Notes: a model not told the origin generated them from the letters alone. A DNA stretch of 64,000 nucleotides from Galactobacter sp052108535 (GCA_052108535.1 JBQDZM010000001.1:167634-231633), one strand, 5' to 3'; shown: positions 41,355 to 50,641, counted from the first letter of the stretch. Translations and numbers: made by a program.

Positions 41355-43343
41355 GTGGCTGGACGCCGGCAAGAGGCCCTGTTGGACCTCCTCGTGGAAG
41401 AACCGGGCTGGCACACCGCCGCTCGCCTCGCCGATCGCCTCCGAGTCAGCACGCGCACGGTGCGCAGTTACGTGACGGCGCTGAACGACGCCCTACCCAC
41501 GACCACCGTCATCACGTCCGGTCCGGACGGATACAAGGTGATGCCCGACGGCGTGGCCCAGTTACGTACCCACCGCCGCCAGGGCGGCGCAGCGTCGGAG
41601 AGGCCACCGTCCGCTCCGACGCCGTCCCCGATGGCGGGTTCCTCACGCAGGGACCGGTTGCACCAGATGGTGCGTGCCCTCCTGGAAACCGACCAAGATG
41701 CCTTCGAGTTGGCGGCATCGATGCACGTCTCCGACGCCACCGTGGACCACGATCTCTCGCGAGTCCGTGCCCTGGTCCGCGAGGTGGGTGATCTGGACCT
41801 GGTCAGGTCCGGTCCCATGTTGAGTTTGCAGGGGACGGAGTTGGCTCGCCGCAGGCTCCTCACCACCCTGGTGCAGGATGAGTTGACGGAGACGACCTTC
41901 GATCTTGGCCGCTTCGCGGACGCGGCGGGCGAGGACACCATCTCCACGGCGGCCCTGGCCAGCTTCCGGGATGCCCTGGCGGAGCGACTGATCTCCATGG
42001 GGTACTTCGTCAACGAATTCGCGATCGCCGATCTGTCCCTGCAGGTGGCCGTCACGGTGGGGCGGGTCCGGCGCGGCAAGCCGCTGGAAAGCTTCGCCGC
42101 CCAAGGCGACGGCGCCGACGGCGACGATCGGGACCGGCTCGCACACGTCGTCGGGCATTTGGCCCTGACCACGCTCGATACCGAACTGGGCGCGGGTGAC
42201 CGCGCCTACTTGGCCTCGGTGATCCGCACCCGGGTAGTGGTCCCCGACACCGCCAGGCGGCCCGCCCAAGTGCCCACCGATGTGGACCAGGCGGTGCGGG
42301 CCGCTGCCGAACACGTTGGCCGCGAATACGCGGTCGATCTCACCGCAGAAGAGTTCCTGACCCGGCTGAGTCTGCACATGCAGAACCTGGTGCAGCGGTC
42401 CAAGGAGGGAGCCATCACCCGCAACCCCCTCACGAAATCCCTGAAATCCACCTACCCCATGATTTTCGAGATCGCGGTGGCCCTGGTGGGCGAGATCGGA
42501 CGCAGGTTAGAGACCAGAAGCCTGGACCTCAACGTCGGTGATGACGAGATCGCCTACGTCACCATGCACGTCGGTGGCGAGCTGGAACGCGGCCGGACCC
42601 GCGAGGCGCAGCTCAGTGCCACGATCGTGTGCCCTGGGTACTACGAACTCCACGAACTCCTCACCTCTTCCGTGACCCGTTCCCTGGGCGACGATCTGGA
42701 GGTCGTGGACGTGGTGACCCGGCTGGATCCGGACTGGGATGCGCTGGAGACCGACCTGGTCCTGACCACCATCGATCCCCCGGCCCCCGCAGAGCGCATC
42801 GTCCGGATCAGGCCGTTCCTCACGGAGGCGGACGTTGACCGGGTGAATACCGCGGCCTCCCGACTACGCAGGGGACGTCGGCTCCGCCGGCTACGTTCGG
42901 AACTGCTGCGCTACGTGTCAGACGAGGCCTTCGTCCTGCCCCTCCCGGACGACGGGGCCGAAGCCGCGATCCGACGTCTGGGCGGGCTCCTGGAAAGCCA
43001 AGGGGTGATCGACGCCGAGCATGTCTCCGACGCGATCGACAGGGAGGCCATGAGTTCCACCGCCTTCACCGAGACACTCGCCGTACCCCATTCCATGTCG
43101 ATGACCGCGTCCCGCACGGCGCTCGCCATCGGCGTGTCGCCCACCGGCGTGTCCTGGGGGTCGCAACGCGTTCACGTGGTGGTCTTCGCCGCGTTCTCCG
43201 AAGCCGACCGTGAGGCGTTCCAGACCGTGTTCGAACAATTCGTGGGAGCCTTCTCCTCCCCCGAACGCGTCCAGGCCCTGGTGCAGCGCGTACATTCCCT
43301 GCCCGAGTTCCTCGACGAGGTCACCCAGCTCATCGAGGATTGA
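41355..43343 (+). CDS. mtlR: PRD-containing PTS-regulated transcriptional activator (MtlR type)
   Basis: The 662-residue regulator has an N-terminal HTH_11 (about 1-60, AARLADRLRVSTRTVRSYVTAL), a second HTH-like region (about 100-165), two PRD domains (about 185-400) whose histidines would be phosphorylated by HPr or EII, a Gat-like EIIB domain with phospho-cysteine in TIVCPGYYELHEL, and a C-terminal EIIA domain with LAVPHSMSM. This layout matches MtlR/LicR activators. Start GTG 41355 is about 10 nt after AAGGAG; GTG 41349 is possible. It probably switches on the mannitol cluster opposite it when mannitol is taken up. Confidence 0.88.
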   Translation: MAGRRQEALLDLLVEEPGWHTAARLADRLRVSTRTVRSYVTALNDALPTTTVITSGPDGYKVMPDGVAQLRTHRRQGGAASERPPSAPTPSPMAGSSRRDRLHQMVRALLETDQDAFELAASMHVSDATVDHDLSRVRALVREVGDLDLVRSGPMLSLQGTELARRRLLTTLVQDELTETTFDLGRFADAAGEDTISTAALASFRDALAERLISMGYFVNEFAIADLSLQVAVTVGRVRRGKPLESFAAQGDGADGDDRDRLAHVVGHLALTTLDTELGAGDRAYLASVIRTRVVVPDTARRPAQVPTDVDQAVRAAAEHVGREYAVDLTAEEFLTRLSLHMQNLVQRSKEGAITRNPLTKSLKSTYPMIFEIAVALVGEIGRRLETRSLDLNVGDDEIAYVTMHVGGELERGRTREAQLSATIVCPGYYELHELLTSSVTRSLGDDLEVVDVVTRLDPDWDALETDLVLTTIDPPAPAERIVRIRPFLTEADVDRVNTAASRLRRGRRLRRLRSELLRYVSDEAFVLPLPDDGAEAAIRRLGGLLESQGVIDAEHVSDAIDREAMSSTAFTETLAVPHSMSMTASRTALAIGVSPTGVSWGSQRVHVVVFAAFSEADREAFQTVFEQFVGAFSSPERVQALVQRVHSLPEFLDEVTQLIED

Positions 43344-43510
43344 CGGCACGGGGCTTCCCAAGCGTGTGAACGTACTTGAAACAATCGGCTGGGTACGCTC
43401 ATCCTCATCGCTTACGTCTCGCATTCGACTTGCTTTCGGCTCGCTGCTGGGTCGCTACTGGCTCGATGCCGACCAGGCGATTCGTGCCCGTTCGAGATCA
43501 GGAGGTCCCC

Positions 43511-44305
43511 ATGTCCGGTTTCCAGGTAAAGGGTGCCGTGCTGGACACGGAGTTCAGTGATGAAGGTGGGCACCCCGTGGTGCAGCTGCACGGGCTAACC
43601 TCGTCACGCGCCAATGACCGCCTGCTCGATCTCGACTTGGGGCGCGGCCTCCACGGAACCCGGCTACTGCGCTATGACGCGCGCGGGCACGGCCGCTCCA
43701 CCGGGTCTCCCCGGCCGGAGGACTACAAGTGGGCGCATCTGGCCGAGGACCTCCTGGCCCTCCTTGACTCCTACTTTCCCGGCGAGAAAGTCCACGGCGT
43801 TGGACCGTCCATGGGCACCGGGACCATGCTTCACGCCGCCGTGGTGGATCCCGACCGTTTCTCCTCGTTCACCTTGATGCTTCCCTCCACCGCCTGGAGC
43901 ACCAGACCCGCCAAGGCCACCGAGTATCTGCATTCCGCTGCCCTGATCGAGAACGAGGGCTTCCAAACGTTCGTGTCAGAGGGGGCACTGAAACCCAAGC
44001 CACCTGCCACCGTTGGTACCCCGGCTACTCGCCCCGACGTTGCGCCCTCTCTCCTGCCCACCATCTTCCGAGGGGCGGCACAGGCCGACTTCCCGCCGCA
44101 GGAGGATGTGGCACGTATCGAGGTGCCGACCTCCATCCTCGCTTGGATCGACGACCCCGGACACCCCGTCTCAACGGCCCAGGCCCTGGTGGAATTGATG
44201 CCGCAGTCCACCCTGACTGTGGCCCATACCCCGGCCGACGTAGCCATGTGGCCGGCCCGCCTCATGGAGGACGTCATCCGCGCCGATACGTCGACGACCG
44301 CGTAA
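43511..44305 (+). CDS. Alpha/beta-hydrolase fold protein
   Basis: The 264-residue protein has the hydrolase landmarks: oxyanion region VQLHGLTSS, YDARGHGRSTG, the nucleophile elbow GVGPSMGTG with Ser near residue 100, an acid-bearing WIDDPGHPVS region and a final histidine near VAHTP. The start ATG follows AGGAGG. Substrate unknown; esterase or haloperoxidase-like activity would be typical. It stands alone after the PTS activator and converges with the acetyltransferase gene. The 222 bp after it are non-coding, with small repeats of CAACGCCCGGG. Confidence 0.8.
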   Translation: MSGFQVKGAVLDTEFSDEGGHPVVQLHGLTSSRANDRLLDLDLGRGLHGTRLLRYDARGHGRSTGSPRPEDYKWAHLAEDLLALLDSYFPGEKVHGVGPSMGTGTMLHAAVVDPDRFSSFTLMLPSTAWSTRPAKATEYLHSAALIENEGFQTFVSEGALKPKPPATVGTPATRPDVAPSLLPTIFRGAAQADFPPQEDVARIEVPTSILAWIDDPGHPVSTAQALVELMPQSTLTVAHTPADVAMWPARLMEDVIRADTSTTA

Positions 44306-44527
44306 CCGCCGCAGCCCCGGGCAGCGCTCGCGCCGGCAACGCCCGGGTTCGCAACGCCCGGGCAGTCCTCCAGCTCCCGAGTTGCGCTCTCTTCCTCTCT
44401 GACCGCTTCGGCCTCTGCCGTACGTTCCGCGGCCCCATCTAACGCCCATTCCACGACGTCTTCCGCCGCACCTTCCCTAGCCCGATCCACGGGGCGCGCG
44501 GCGGAGGCCCGTCAGATTGTCAGGTCG

Positions 44528-45448
44528 TCAGGTCGTAAGAAGATGCAAGCGGCGCGCTGTTCCCGGAGGATCGGTCGCCAACCGCGAGTAGGTGTCCACA
44601 TCGATGCGCTGGCCGTCGATCAGGAACTTGCCTCGTTCGGTACCGTCCTTCACGAAGCCGGCGGCGCGCGCCACCGCCCCTGAGGCGGGGTTGTTCACGC
44701 GATGCCCCAGTTCGAGCCGGAAGAGGCCACCTTCCGACAAGGCCCAGTCAGCTACGGTGGCCGCGGCTGCGCTGGTCCAGCCACGGCCCCTGCCATGGAC
44801 CGACGTCCAGTACCAGAACCAGCCGTTGAGATTGTTCCGGTCAACCGTCACCGCAACGAGGCCCACTAGTTCCCCACCACGACTTTCCCAATCGAGGGGT
44901 TCCCCATCACTGGCTTCGCCAGCTCGGCCTTCCCCATCGCAGGGTTCCCCACCACGGCCTCCCCAGTCGCCGAGTTCCCCGTCGTTGCGTTCCGTGCCAT
45001 AGCCATCGTCGTCATGGCCGTCGTCGTGACGGGTTGAATCGTCGTCGAGGTGGGTTGGGCGGTCATCGTCACGCATGGGGCGTCCGGATTCTGGTGCATC
45101 GCCCCGGTTACTCTGCGCAAACCCAATACTCTGTGCTGGCCCGATACCCCGTGCAGCGCCAATACTCCGTGTAGCCCCGATCACCACGGCGAAGGCGAGC
45201 TGTGCCTCGCTGGCCATTAAGGTCTCGACGTAGCGCCGCGCAGAGGCCAAGTCGGTGACGTCGCCCTGGCGCGCCATGTTGTCAGGGTCCGATTCGAACG
45301 CGGCCAACACTGCGGATACGTCGGTGCGCAGCAATCTGCGCAGAACCGGCACATCTGTTTCGTTATGTTCTTGGTCGTGTTGTTGGTCGTGTTGTCGGGC
45401 GTGTTGTCGGGCGTGTTGGTATGAGGCGAATCGATCTTCAGGACTCAT
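44528..45448 (-). CDS. GNAT acetyltransferase with a low-complexity insertion
   Basis: This protein of about 306 residues resembles the RimJ/RimL side of the GNAT family: LVGLVAVTVDRNNLNGWFWYW, GRGRGWTSAAAATVADWA (acetyl-CoA site) and RLELGHRVNNPASGAVARAAGFVKDG. The first half of the domain (VSAVLAAFESDPDNM...YVETLMA) is separated from this by about 100 residues of degenerate repeats, first IGxAxxIGxAQ units, then Asp/His-rich and Gly/Glu-rich stretches. The N-terminus also has His/Gln repeats (ARQHARQHDQQHDQEH). The start ATG 45448 is uncertain; another in-frame ATG lies at 45532. The insertion would form a disordered loop. Substrate unknown. Confidence 0.7.
   Translation of the reverse strand: MSPEDRFASYQHARQHARQHDQQHDQEHNETDVPVLRRLLRTDVSAVLAAFESDPDNMARQGDVTDLASARRYVETLMASEAQLAFAVVIGATRSIGAARGIGPAQSIGFAQSNRGDAPESGRPMRDDDRPTHLDDDSTRHDDGHDDDGYGTERNDGELGDWGGRGGEPCDGEGRAGEASDGEPLDWESRGGELVGLVAVTVDRNNLNGWFWYWTSVHGRGRGWTSAAAATVADWALSEGGLFRLELGHRVNNPASGAVARAAGFVKDGTERGKFLIDGQRIDVDTYSRLATDPPGTARRLHLLTT
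45366..45420. repeat. 12-bp tandem repeats in the N-terminal coding region of the GNAT gene
   Basis: Four tandem 12-mers are visible, two TTGGTCGTGTTG units followed by two TCGGGCGTGTTG units, with partial flanking copies. On the coding strand they specify the repeated QH(A/D)(R/Q) tetrapeptide. Confidence 0.8.
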
Positions 45449-45532
45449 CGGGAATCCGCGTTCAAGGGGCCGGGTATCTCGTTCTGAGGCTGGTGCTGGG
45501 GGCCAGTCATACCCCGTTTGTACCATGAGTTC

Positions 45533-45967
45533 ATGGTCGATCCGCTTGCCTCCCCGTACTGCTTCTCCGACGACGCCGCGCTCACGTCTGAGCAGCTGGT
45601 CCGGCTCTACGACTCTGTCGGGTGGACTGCATACACCGATCACCCGGGCTTGCTGCAGCGTGCTGTCAACGCCTCTCTCCGCGTGGTGACCGCTTGGGAT
45701 GGCGAGGAGTTGATCGGCTTAGCGCGGATTGTGGGTGATGGCCTGACCATGGTGTATCTGCAAGACATTCTGATCGATCCGGCTTATCAGAGCAGGGGGC
45801 TGGGGTGTGAGTTGTTCCAACGCGTCTTCGCGCCCTTCGAGCAGGTGCGACAGAAATTCCTGGTGACCGACGGAACGGAGCAGCAGCGGGGTTTCTACAC
45901 GGCCATGGGGTTCACCCCTCTCAGCGAGTTGCCGACACCGGTGGTCGCCTACGGGCGCTTGGCGTAA
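45533..45967 (+). CDS. GNAT acetyltransferase, small
   Basis: The 144-residue single-domain GNAT protein has LIGLARIVGDGLTMVYLQDILI, then the acetyl-CoA loop as QSRGLGCELFQRV and the C-terminal QRGFYTAMGFTPL. This resembles the YhbS/PhnO-like group that includes aminoglycoside-acetyltransferase relatives and unknown proteins. I start at ATG 45533 (MVDPLASP); TACCAT 6 nt upstream could be a leaderless -10 box. It is divergent from the larger GNAT gene, and their 5' regions nearly touch. Confidence 0.8.
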   Translation: MVDPLASPYCFSDDAALTSEQLVRLYDSVGWTAYTDHPGLLQRAVNASLRVVTAWDGEELIGLARIVGDGLTMVYLQDILIDPAYQSRGLGCELFQRVFAPFEQVRQKFLVTDGTEQQRGFYTAMGFTPLSELPTPVVAYGRLA

Positions 45968-46054
45968 AGGTCCGCGACTCGCGTCATGCTGGTCAGGCAT
46001 GTCCAGCCACAGGGACGTTGGGAGGATTCCCGCCAGCTCCACCCGTAACCCGAG

Positions 46055-48463
46055 TCACGCCGGGACAGCCGACTCGTCGAACCGTGGGTCCATCGGAACG
46101 AACGTCCAGTCCTCTGCGGGGAACGGGTCCTCCGGCGGGATTTGGCCCATGATGTGCCAGGTCAGATCCGTCCAGGCTTGATCGAGTTCGCCCTCTCTGC
46201 GACAAATCTCGGCCTGCATCGTGGCCAGGTGTTCCCGGTCCTGTTCAACTCCAGACCGGGCACTTTCCAACTCCGCTCGGTCCTGTTCAAACGCGGTCCG
46301 GGTGGCTCCCAGTGCAGCCCGGTCCTGCTCGAGCTTGGCGCGGGAGTGGTCGGCGAAGATCCGCGCATCCTCGAGTCCTGCGAGCGTGATCTCGACGTCG
46401 CCTCGCATGTCTTCGAGCTTGGCGCGGGTTTCTTTCAACGTCGCGAACGCTTCGGTGAGCCGTTGGTTTTCCTTGTCGTAGAAGTCCTTGCTGCAGGAGA
46501 CTCTGAGCAGTTCACGTTGAAGCCGTGCACGATCCACGGCCAACTGCTTGGTCTTCGTGGTCAAGGACGTCCGGATCCGATCCAGGCTAGCTTTCTTTTG
46601 TTCCAACCGCCGTGTCCGATGATCCAGCTGTGCCGAACGTTGGACCAGTTCGGTATCCGTCACGCTGCGTCCAGCCCGGAACCCGGCCCAGAAGTTGGCA
46701 TCCCTGGTAGTGGTTGGGTCCTCGTGGGGGAAACGACGTGACGGAGACCTGAACTCCGCTCCTGACGCCAGCCGGGTGACGATCCCACCTGATCCCGTGG
46801 CGGTATCGGCCGGGACAGGATAGGTCACGGCGTAGTTGGTGTCCTTGACCAAATTGTGGGCTGCGCACAGGCCCTGGCCGTTGGAGTAGCTGGTGGCGCC
46901 GCCGGCGGCGTGAGGTCGGATGTGGTCCAAGTGCCTGATGGGTGCATCGCAGAACGGGAAACGGCAATGTCCATCACGGATGAAGATCATCTGCGCCAGG
47001 CCGTCGGGGAAGGCCCGGGAAGTTGACTCCATCTTTACCAAGGCCCCGGAACCCGGCTCAGTGTAGAGACGCTTCAGTGTGGCCGCATGATGAGAGGCGG
47101 CGTGAGCGATCATCTCCCGCGCTAGTTCGGCCGGCACCGACCCCAATCCGAAGAGTTCTGCAGGGCTGTCCGTGATGCCGAACAAGCTCAGATCCGTGAT
47201 CACCAAGTTCACCTGCACCCCGACCCCTGCGGGGATACCCACCTGATCGCCACCGGATTCCGCTCCCGCGGCCAGCCCCTGTGACCGATCCGGCTGATGC
47301 AGGAATGCCCGGAATGCTTCGAGAGCCTTCTCCGTCTCCACCTCGTGAGCAGTCGCTACTGGGTCACCGAGGGTTTCTTCCGCAGCAGACCCCGGTGATC
47401 TTATGACGTTGGGTTTTCTAGCTGCTCCATGGGTCTTGATCCGGTGGGTTTCCGCGAAGCCGGGCGGCGTCTGCCCAGTGGCTCGTGCCCATGCGATGAC
47501 GACGCCTGCCAGCAGATCGGCTTTGATCTGTCCGGTTGTCCGTTCATCACCAGCCGCTTTCCGCTGGCGGGCATACGTGGACAGAGTGGTCTCCACGCCT
47601 TGCCCGGCAACGCCGGGTAGCAAGGCGGTGACCTTCATCAGCCCGTCCGACTGAGTTTTAGATTGGACGTGTCGGGTCTCCAACGCAGCACGGGCTTTCT
47701 CTGCCGCGCGTTCCGGTTCCAGGCGGGCAGTGGTGCTCTGAAGGCGTTCACGCCATTCCCGAGCCCCGACCTTCCCCGCCACCTCGGAGAGACTTTCATC
47801 CGCAGCCGCACGCCCAGCATCGGTGAGGAGCTTGGTCTCCTCGAAGAACGTGGTGATCTTCTCCTCGCTGACGCGCCCGGCTACCCAGGCCGCGAACAAC
47901 GCTGGTGCTTGAAGCGGACATGCCACGGCGGCATCCACCAGCCGACGGGCCTTGGCCTGCCCCAACCCTCGGTGCAAACCCACATCCCTGGCCGTCTCTG
48001 CAGCCACGCCCCGAACAGATCGCTTGGCGGCCGCCCGCTCGCGAATCCGAACGCTGACCACATGCGCGGTCAACACCGCCTGACCTGCTTCAAGCATGCG
48101 CTTCACCTGCTCGATGCTCTCGAGCCCAGCCAAAGCCTCACCAACGGACACCTCGGCAGAACCCACTTCGTGGCGCCCTCGCTCAGCAAATGCTTGGGTC
48201 CCGGTCTGGGTCTCGGTCGCGGACAGCTGGGACGTAGGAGGCACGGGGCGAGTCAGAGCAGAGACCAACCGTTCCAGCAACTCGTCGGCAGAACCCTTGA
48301 TGGCAAGGATCTCCGTCACCATGTCACCGGACGGCACGCCCGTAGCCGGGTCACCCTCCACGCTCGTAGACCTCTTGGAGACAGCGCCTCCCTCCACAGC
48401 GCCCCCGCGAGTGGACCGATGGCGAGCGTCGCTCAACTGTCGTCGACTACTTTCCCGCATCAT
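46055..48463 (-). CDS. DUF222 protein with HNH endonuclease domain and C-terminal coiled coil
   Basis: The 802-residue protein begins with the DUF222 region (about 70-420), which is widespread and multi-copy in actinobacteria. An HNH domain follows around residue 500 (GHCRFPFCDAPIRHLDHIRP, then GLCAAHNLVKD), with zinc cysteines and the catalytic His pair intact. Residues about 620-770 are a long Glu/Arg/Gln-rich coiled coil. Start ATG 48463 follows AAGGGG by 7 nt; an in-frame TTG at 48526 falls on the promoter. Its function is unsettled; such genes are often linked with mobile or repeated elements. Confidence 0.85.
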   Translation of the reverse strand: MMRESSRRQLSDARHRSTRGGAVEGGAVSKRSTSVEGDPATGVPSGDMVTEILAIKGSADELLERLVSALTRPVPPTSQLSATETQTGTQAFAERGRHEVGSAEVSVGEALAGLESIEQVKRMLEAGQAVLTAHVVSVRIRERAAAKRSVRGVAAETARDVGLHRGLGQAKARRLVDAAVACPLQAPALFAAWVAGRVSEEKITTFFEETKLLTDAGRAAADESLSEVAGKVGAREWRERLQSTTARLEPERAAEKARAALETRHVQSKTQSDGLMKVTALLPGVAGQGVETTLSTYARQRKAAGDERTTGQIKADLLAGVVIAWARATGQTPPGFAETHRIKTHGAARKPNVIRSPGSAAEETLGDPVATAHEVETEKALEAFRAFLHQPDRSQGLAAGAESGGDQVGIPAGVGVQVNLVITDLSLFGITDSPAELFGLGSVPAELAREMIAHAASHHAATLKRLYTEPGSGALVKMESTSRAFPDGLAQMIFIRDGHCRFPFCDAPIRHLDHIRPHAAGGATSYSNGQGLCAAHNLVKDTNYAVTYPVPADTATGSGGIVTRLASGAEFRSPSRRFPHEDPTTTRDANFWAGFRAGRSVTDTELVQRSAQLDHRTRRLEQKKASLDRIRTSLTTKTKQLAVDRARLQRELLRVSCSKDFYDKENQRLTEAFATLKETRAKLEDMRGDVEITLAGLEDARIFADHSRAKLEQDRAALGATRTAFEQDRAELESARSGVEQDREHLATMQAEICRREGELDQAWTDLTWHIMGQIPPEDPFPAEDWTFVPMDPRFDESAVPA

Positions 48464-48515
48464 TCTCACACCCCTTGCTCCATCCCCAGGAACGCCCCTT
48501 GTGTTCCATATCACA

Positions 48516-48543
48516 AGTTTACTCAACTAATCTCGTCAGTCAA
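48516..48543 (-). promoter_or_regulatory. Promoter of the DUF222-HNH gene
   Basis: On the minus strand TTGACT (complement of 48538-48543), a 16-bp spacer and TAAACT (complement of 48516-48521) form a near-consensus sigma-70 promoter about 45-50 bp before the chosen ATG. Confidence 0.65.
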
Positions 48544-49341
48544 CCCGTACAGGGCAATTTCTTACAAACATTCTCACCTACCCTGACCATCCTCAGCCAC
48601 ACGTGCCGACGCACCCACCGCACTGCAAGACGACACTGCCAACCGCCCCACTCCCCCATTCCGGACACCTCACTCTCGACCCTCAATCCATCGAGGCTCA
48701 CCCACTCGCCCTATCGCGTCTCACCCTCGCTTCCACTGCACAGATCCTCGCTATCACAGGGATGTGAGGGTCGAATGGCTCCGCTACAGGAGGCGAGTCC
48801 CAAACGACGCTTCACGTTCCACGCCGGCCAGGACGCACTCGAAGCGAGCAGCACCGGCCCCACCTACCCCACCCCCGAGACGCGCTTCCCAACCACCGGC
48901 AGGGCATCTCCGCCAGCACCCCAACTAATAGGAGGACAAGAGGTCAAACAACTACAGCGCAGCGATCATACAAACGATTAGCACACCTGCATTCTCATCC
49001 TTACCTGACCGCCGTCTAGTCCATCTACGAAAGACAGTCGATCCACTCCGACGCTGACCATGAGGGCTACTCGTGGGACACCCGTTGGTCGGCGCCACCC
49101 TCAGCATGACCATTCTCGCGCGGAGGTCTGACAGTTTGCTTCCAATGCCCCATTCAGTTTGCTTGCAGGGGCGATCCCGACACGTCTCGGCACCGCACAC
49201 GGACGACCGACCGGCGTCGGAAGGCCACAAGGCCGCCGCGCATCCGCGCGGTGCCCGTCAACGCGGGCACGCACCATTCCAAACCAACGCGGGCACGCGC
49301 CGTCGGGCATACGGACAGTGACCAGTGGCAGACTCGATCCC
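48544..49341. other. About 800 bp without a supported gene
   Basis: The region has lower GC and C-rich, C/A-biased stretches on the plus strand. Open frames such as 48776-48981 (68 codons, starting MAPLQEASPK) show no family resemblance and irregular codon use. Near 49,250-49,310 the strand carries CAACGCGGGCACGC twice, and CGTCGGGCAT shortly before the arfB start. No insertion sequence, tRNA or toxin gene could be recognised. Confidence 0.5.
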
Positions 49342-49779
49342 ATGGATGATGTGTTCGTGCGCCCGGGACCGGGCAACCCCGGTGGGCTCGTCATCCCCGC
49401 ACAGGACCTCTCCGAGCAGTTCACGCGGGCCTCAGGGCCGGGCGGACAAGGCGTCAACACCACCGACTCCCGTGTGCAGCTCAGCTTGGATATCGCTGCC
49501 ACGAGTGCCTTCACCGAGCCGCAGCGCACTAGGGTCCTGATCGCGCTGGCAGCGAAGTTGAACGGAACCGTCCTCACCATCGACGCCGCCGAGCAGCGGC
49601 ATCAGCGCCGCAATCGAGCCACCGCGCGGCAAAGGTTGGCGGACCTCATCCGGGAGGCCTTGATCCCACCCGTACCCCGCAAGGCCACCAGGCCGACCAA
49701 GGGGTCCAAGCGACGCAGGCTCGAAGCGAAGCACCAGCGCTCGGAGATCAAACAGAACCGCCGACGCCCGTCCTTCTGA
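49342..49779 (+). CDS. arfB: Alternative ribosome-rescue factor ArfB (YaeJ-type peptidyl-tRNA hydrolase)
   Basis: The 145-residue class-I release-factor-like protein has the catalytic GGQ in ASGPGGQGVNTTDSRVQL (about 34-36) and a highly basic C-terminal tail (KGSKRRRLEAKHQRSEIKQNRRR) that enters the empty mRNA channel of stalled ribosomes. It frees peptides on non-stop mRNA. The start at 49342 (MDDVFVRPG) gives the standard N-terminus. It stands alone and converges with the HepT gene. Confidence 0.9.
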   Translation: MDDVFVRPGPGNPGGLVIPAQDLSEQFTRASGPGGQGVNTTDSRVQLSLDIAATSAFTEPQRTRVLIALAAKLNGTVLTIDAAEQRHQRRNRATARQRLADLIREALIPPVPRKATRPTKGSKRRRLEAKHQRSEIKQNRRRPSF

Positions 49780-49859
49780 CGGGTCTCACCCGGAGAGGTC
49801 GGCCAGCAGCCCGATGCATTGCGCCGGTTACAAGCAGGGACAAACGTCGAGACCGACAG

Positions 49860-50201
49860 TCACTGGCCGCGGAGGACGGAACCGACATACGTTCCGATCG
49901 CCGGAAGGTCGATGATCAGGGTGTCCCACACCGTCTCATAATCCGTGCCTTCATGGTGGTGCGCCAACCGGTCCCTCATGCGCTTGATCTGCGACCACGG
50001 CACTTGCGGATGTGCGGCAAGGGTCTCCGAATGAAGTCTTGCGACGTTCTCTCCAATCTTGATGATCAGCGACTCGGCAGCAAGTCCAGGAACGTTCTCG
50101 TCATCGCCCACAAACCAATCATGGCCTCGGGCGGCGAGCGCCTGCCCTGTGGCACACAGCCGAACTATCTCCTGCAGTGCGTCGTGGTCGCGCGTGTTCA
50201 C
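49860..50201 (-). CDS. HepT-like ribonuclease toxin
   Basis: This 113-residue DUF86/HepT protein is all-helical, with the HEPN-type RNase motif at R76-x4-H81 in MRDRLAHHHEGTD. In the usual motif R-x4-H-x-Y the Tyr is the residue modified by the partner nucleotidyltransferase; here that position (83) is His, encoded CAT. The gene overlaps the stop of the antitoxin gene by four bases (ATGA), the standard MntA-HepT order. It would cleave RNA when uninhibited. The missing Tyr may change or abolish control by AMPylation. Confidence 0.8.
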   Translation of the reverse strand: MNTRDHDALQEIVRLCATGQALAARGHDWFVGDDENVPGLAAESLIIKIGENVARLHSETLAAHPQVPWSQIKRMRDRLAHHHEGTDYETVWDTLIIDLPAIGTYVGSVLRGQ

Positions 50202-50641
50202 ACTGCCACCGCCGTCAGGAGAATCTCATGATCCGCCCGAAGCCCTCCATCGGTCACCACGTCGACGCCAACGCCGAGGAGTTCCTCGGCCGCCTCAGTG
50301 AAGGCGGCGATCGTTAAGAGGCCGACTGGCTTGGACCGGGTAACCAACAAGTCAAGATCGCTCTCAGGGCCATCTGTCCCACGGGCGCTAGAGCCAAATA
50401 CGCGGATGTTGCGGAGCCCAAACCCCGCTGCCAGCCTCTCCAGTTCATCGCGATGAGCGGCGAGTGCCTCATGGGGCAGGGGCCTTGCCGCCCTGGTCAG
50501 GCGTTCCACCATTTGGGGGGAGGCCTTGCGGGCCCCCGACTCATAAGCTGCGATGTTCGGCTGCGCGACGCCGGACCGCCGGGCCAGCTGAGCCTGACTG
50601 ATGCCCGCAGATTCGCGGATTCGACGGACCACGTTCTCCAT
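50198..50641 (-). CDS. MntA-like nucleotidyltransferase antitoxin with N-terminal HTH
   Basis: This 147-residue two-domain protein has an XRE-type HTH in residues 5-50 (AGISQAQLARRSGVAQPNIA) and a minimal nucleotidyltransferase in about 60-147. The latter has GSSARGTDGPESDLD (83-97), i.e. GS-x10-D-x-D, and a third Asp near 127 (GVDVVTD). MntA proteins AMPylate HepT toxins; the added HTH could allow autoregulation. It is coupled to the toxin gene. Its 5' end overlaps the 3' end of the next upstream gene by about 100 bp. ATG 50641 is chosen; 50656 is possible. Confidence 0.82.
   Translation of the reverse strand: MENVVRRIRESAGISQAQLARRSGVAQPNIAAYESGARKASPQMVERLTRAARPLPHEALAAHRDELERLAAGFGLRNIRVFGSSARGTDGPESDLDLLVTRSKPVGLLTIAAFTEAAEELLGVGVDVVTDGGLRADHEILLTAVAV

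Noticed and set aside
46055..48463. DUF222-HNH gene as a group I or II intron or homing element
   Set aside because: The gene has its own promoter and full-length DUF222 domain, and no interrupted host gene flanks it.
48776..48981. 68-codon open frame in the gap before arfB
   Set aside because: No ribosome site, no family resemblance and irregular codon use; kept only as non-coding sequence.
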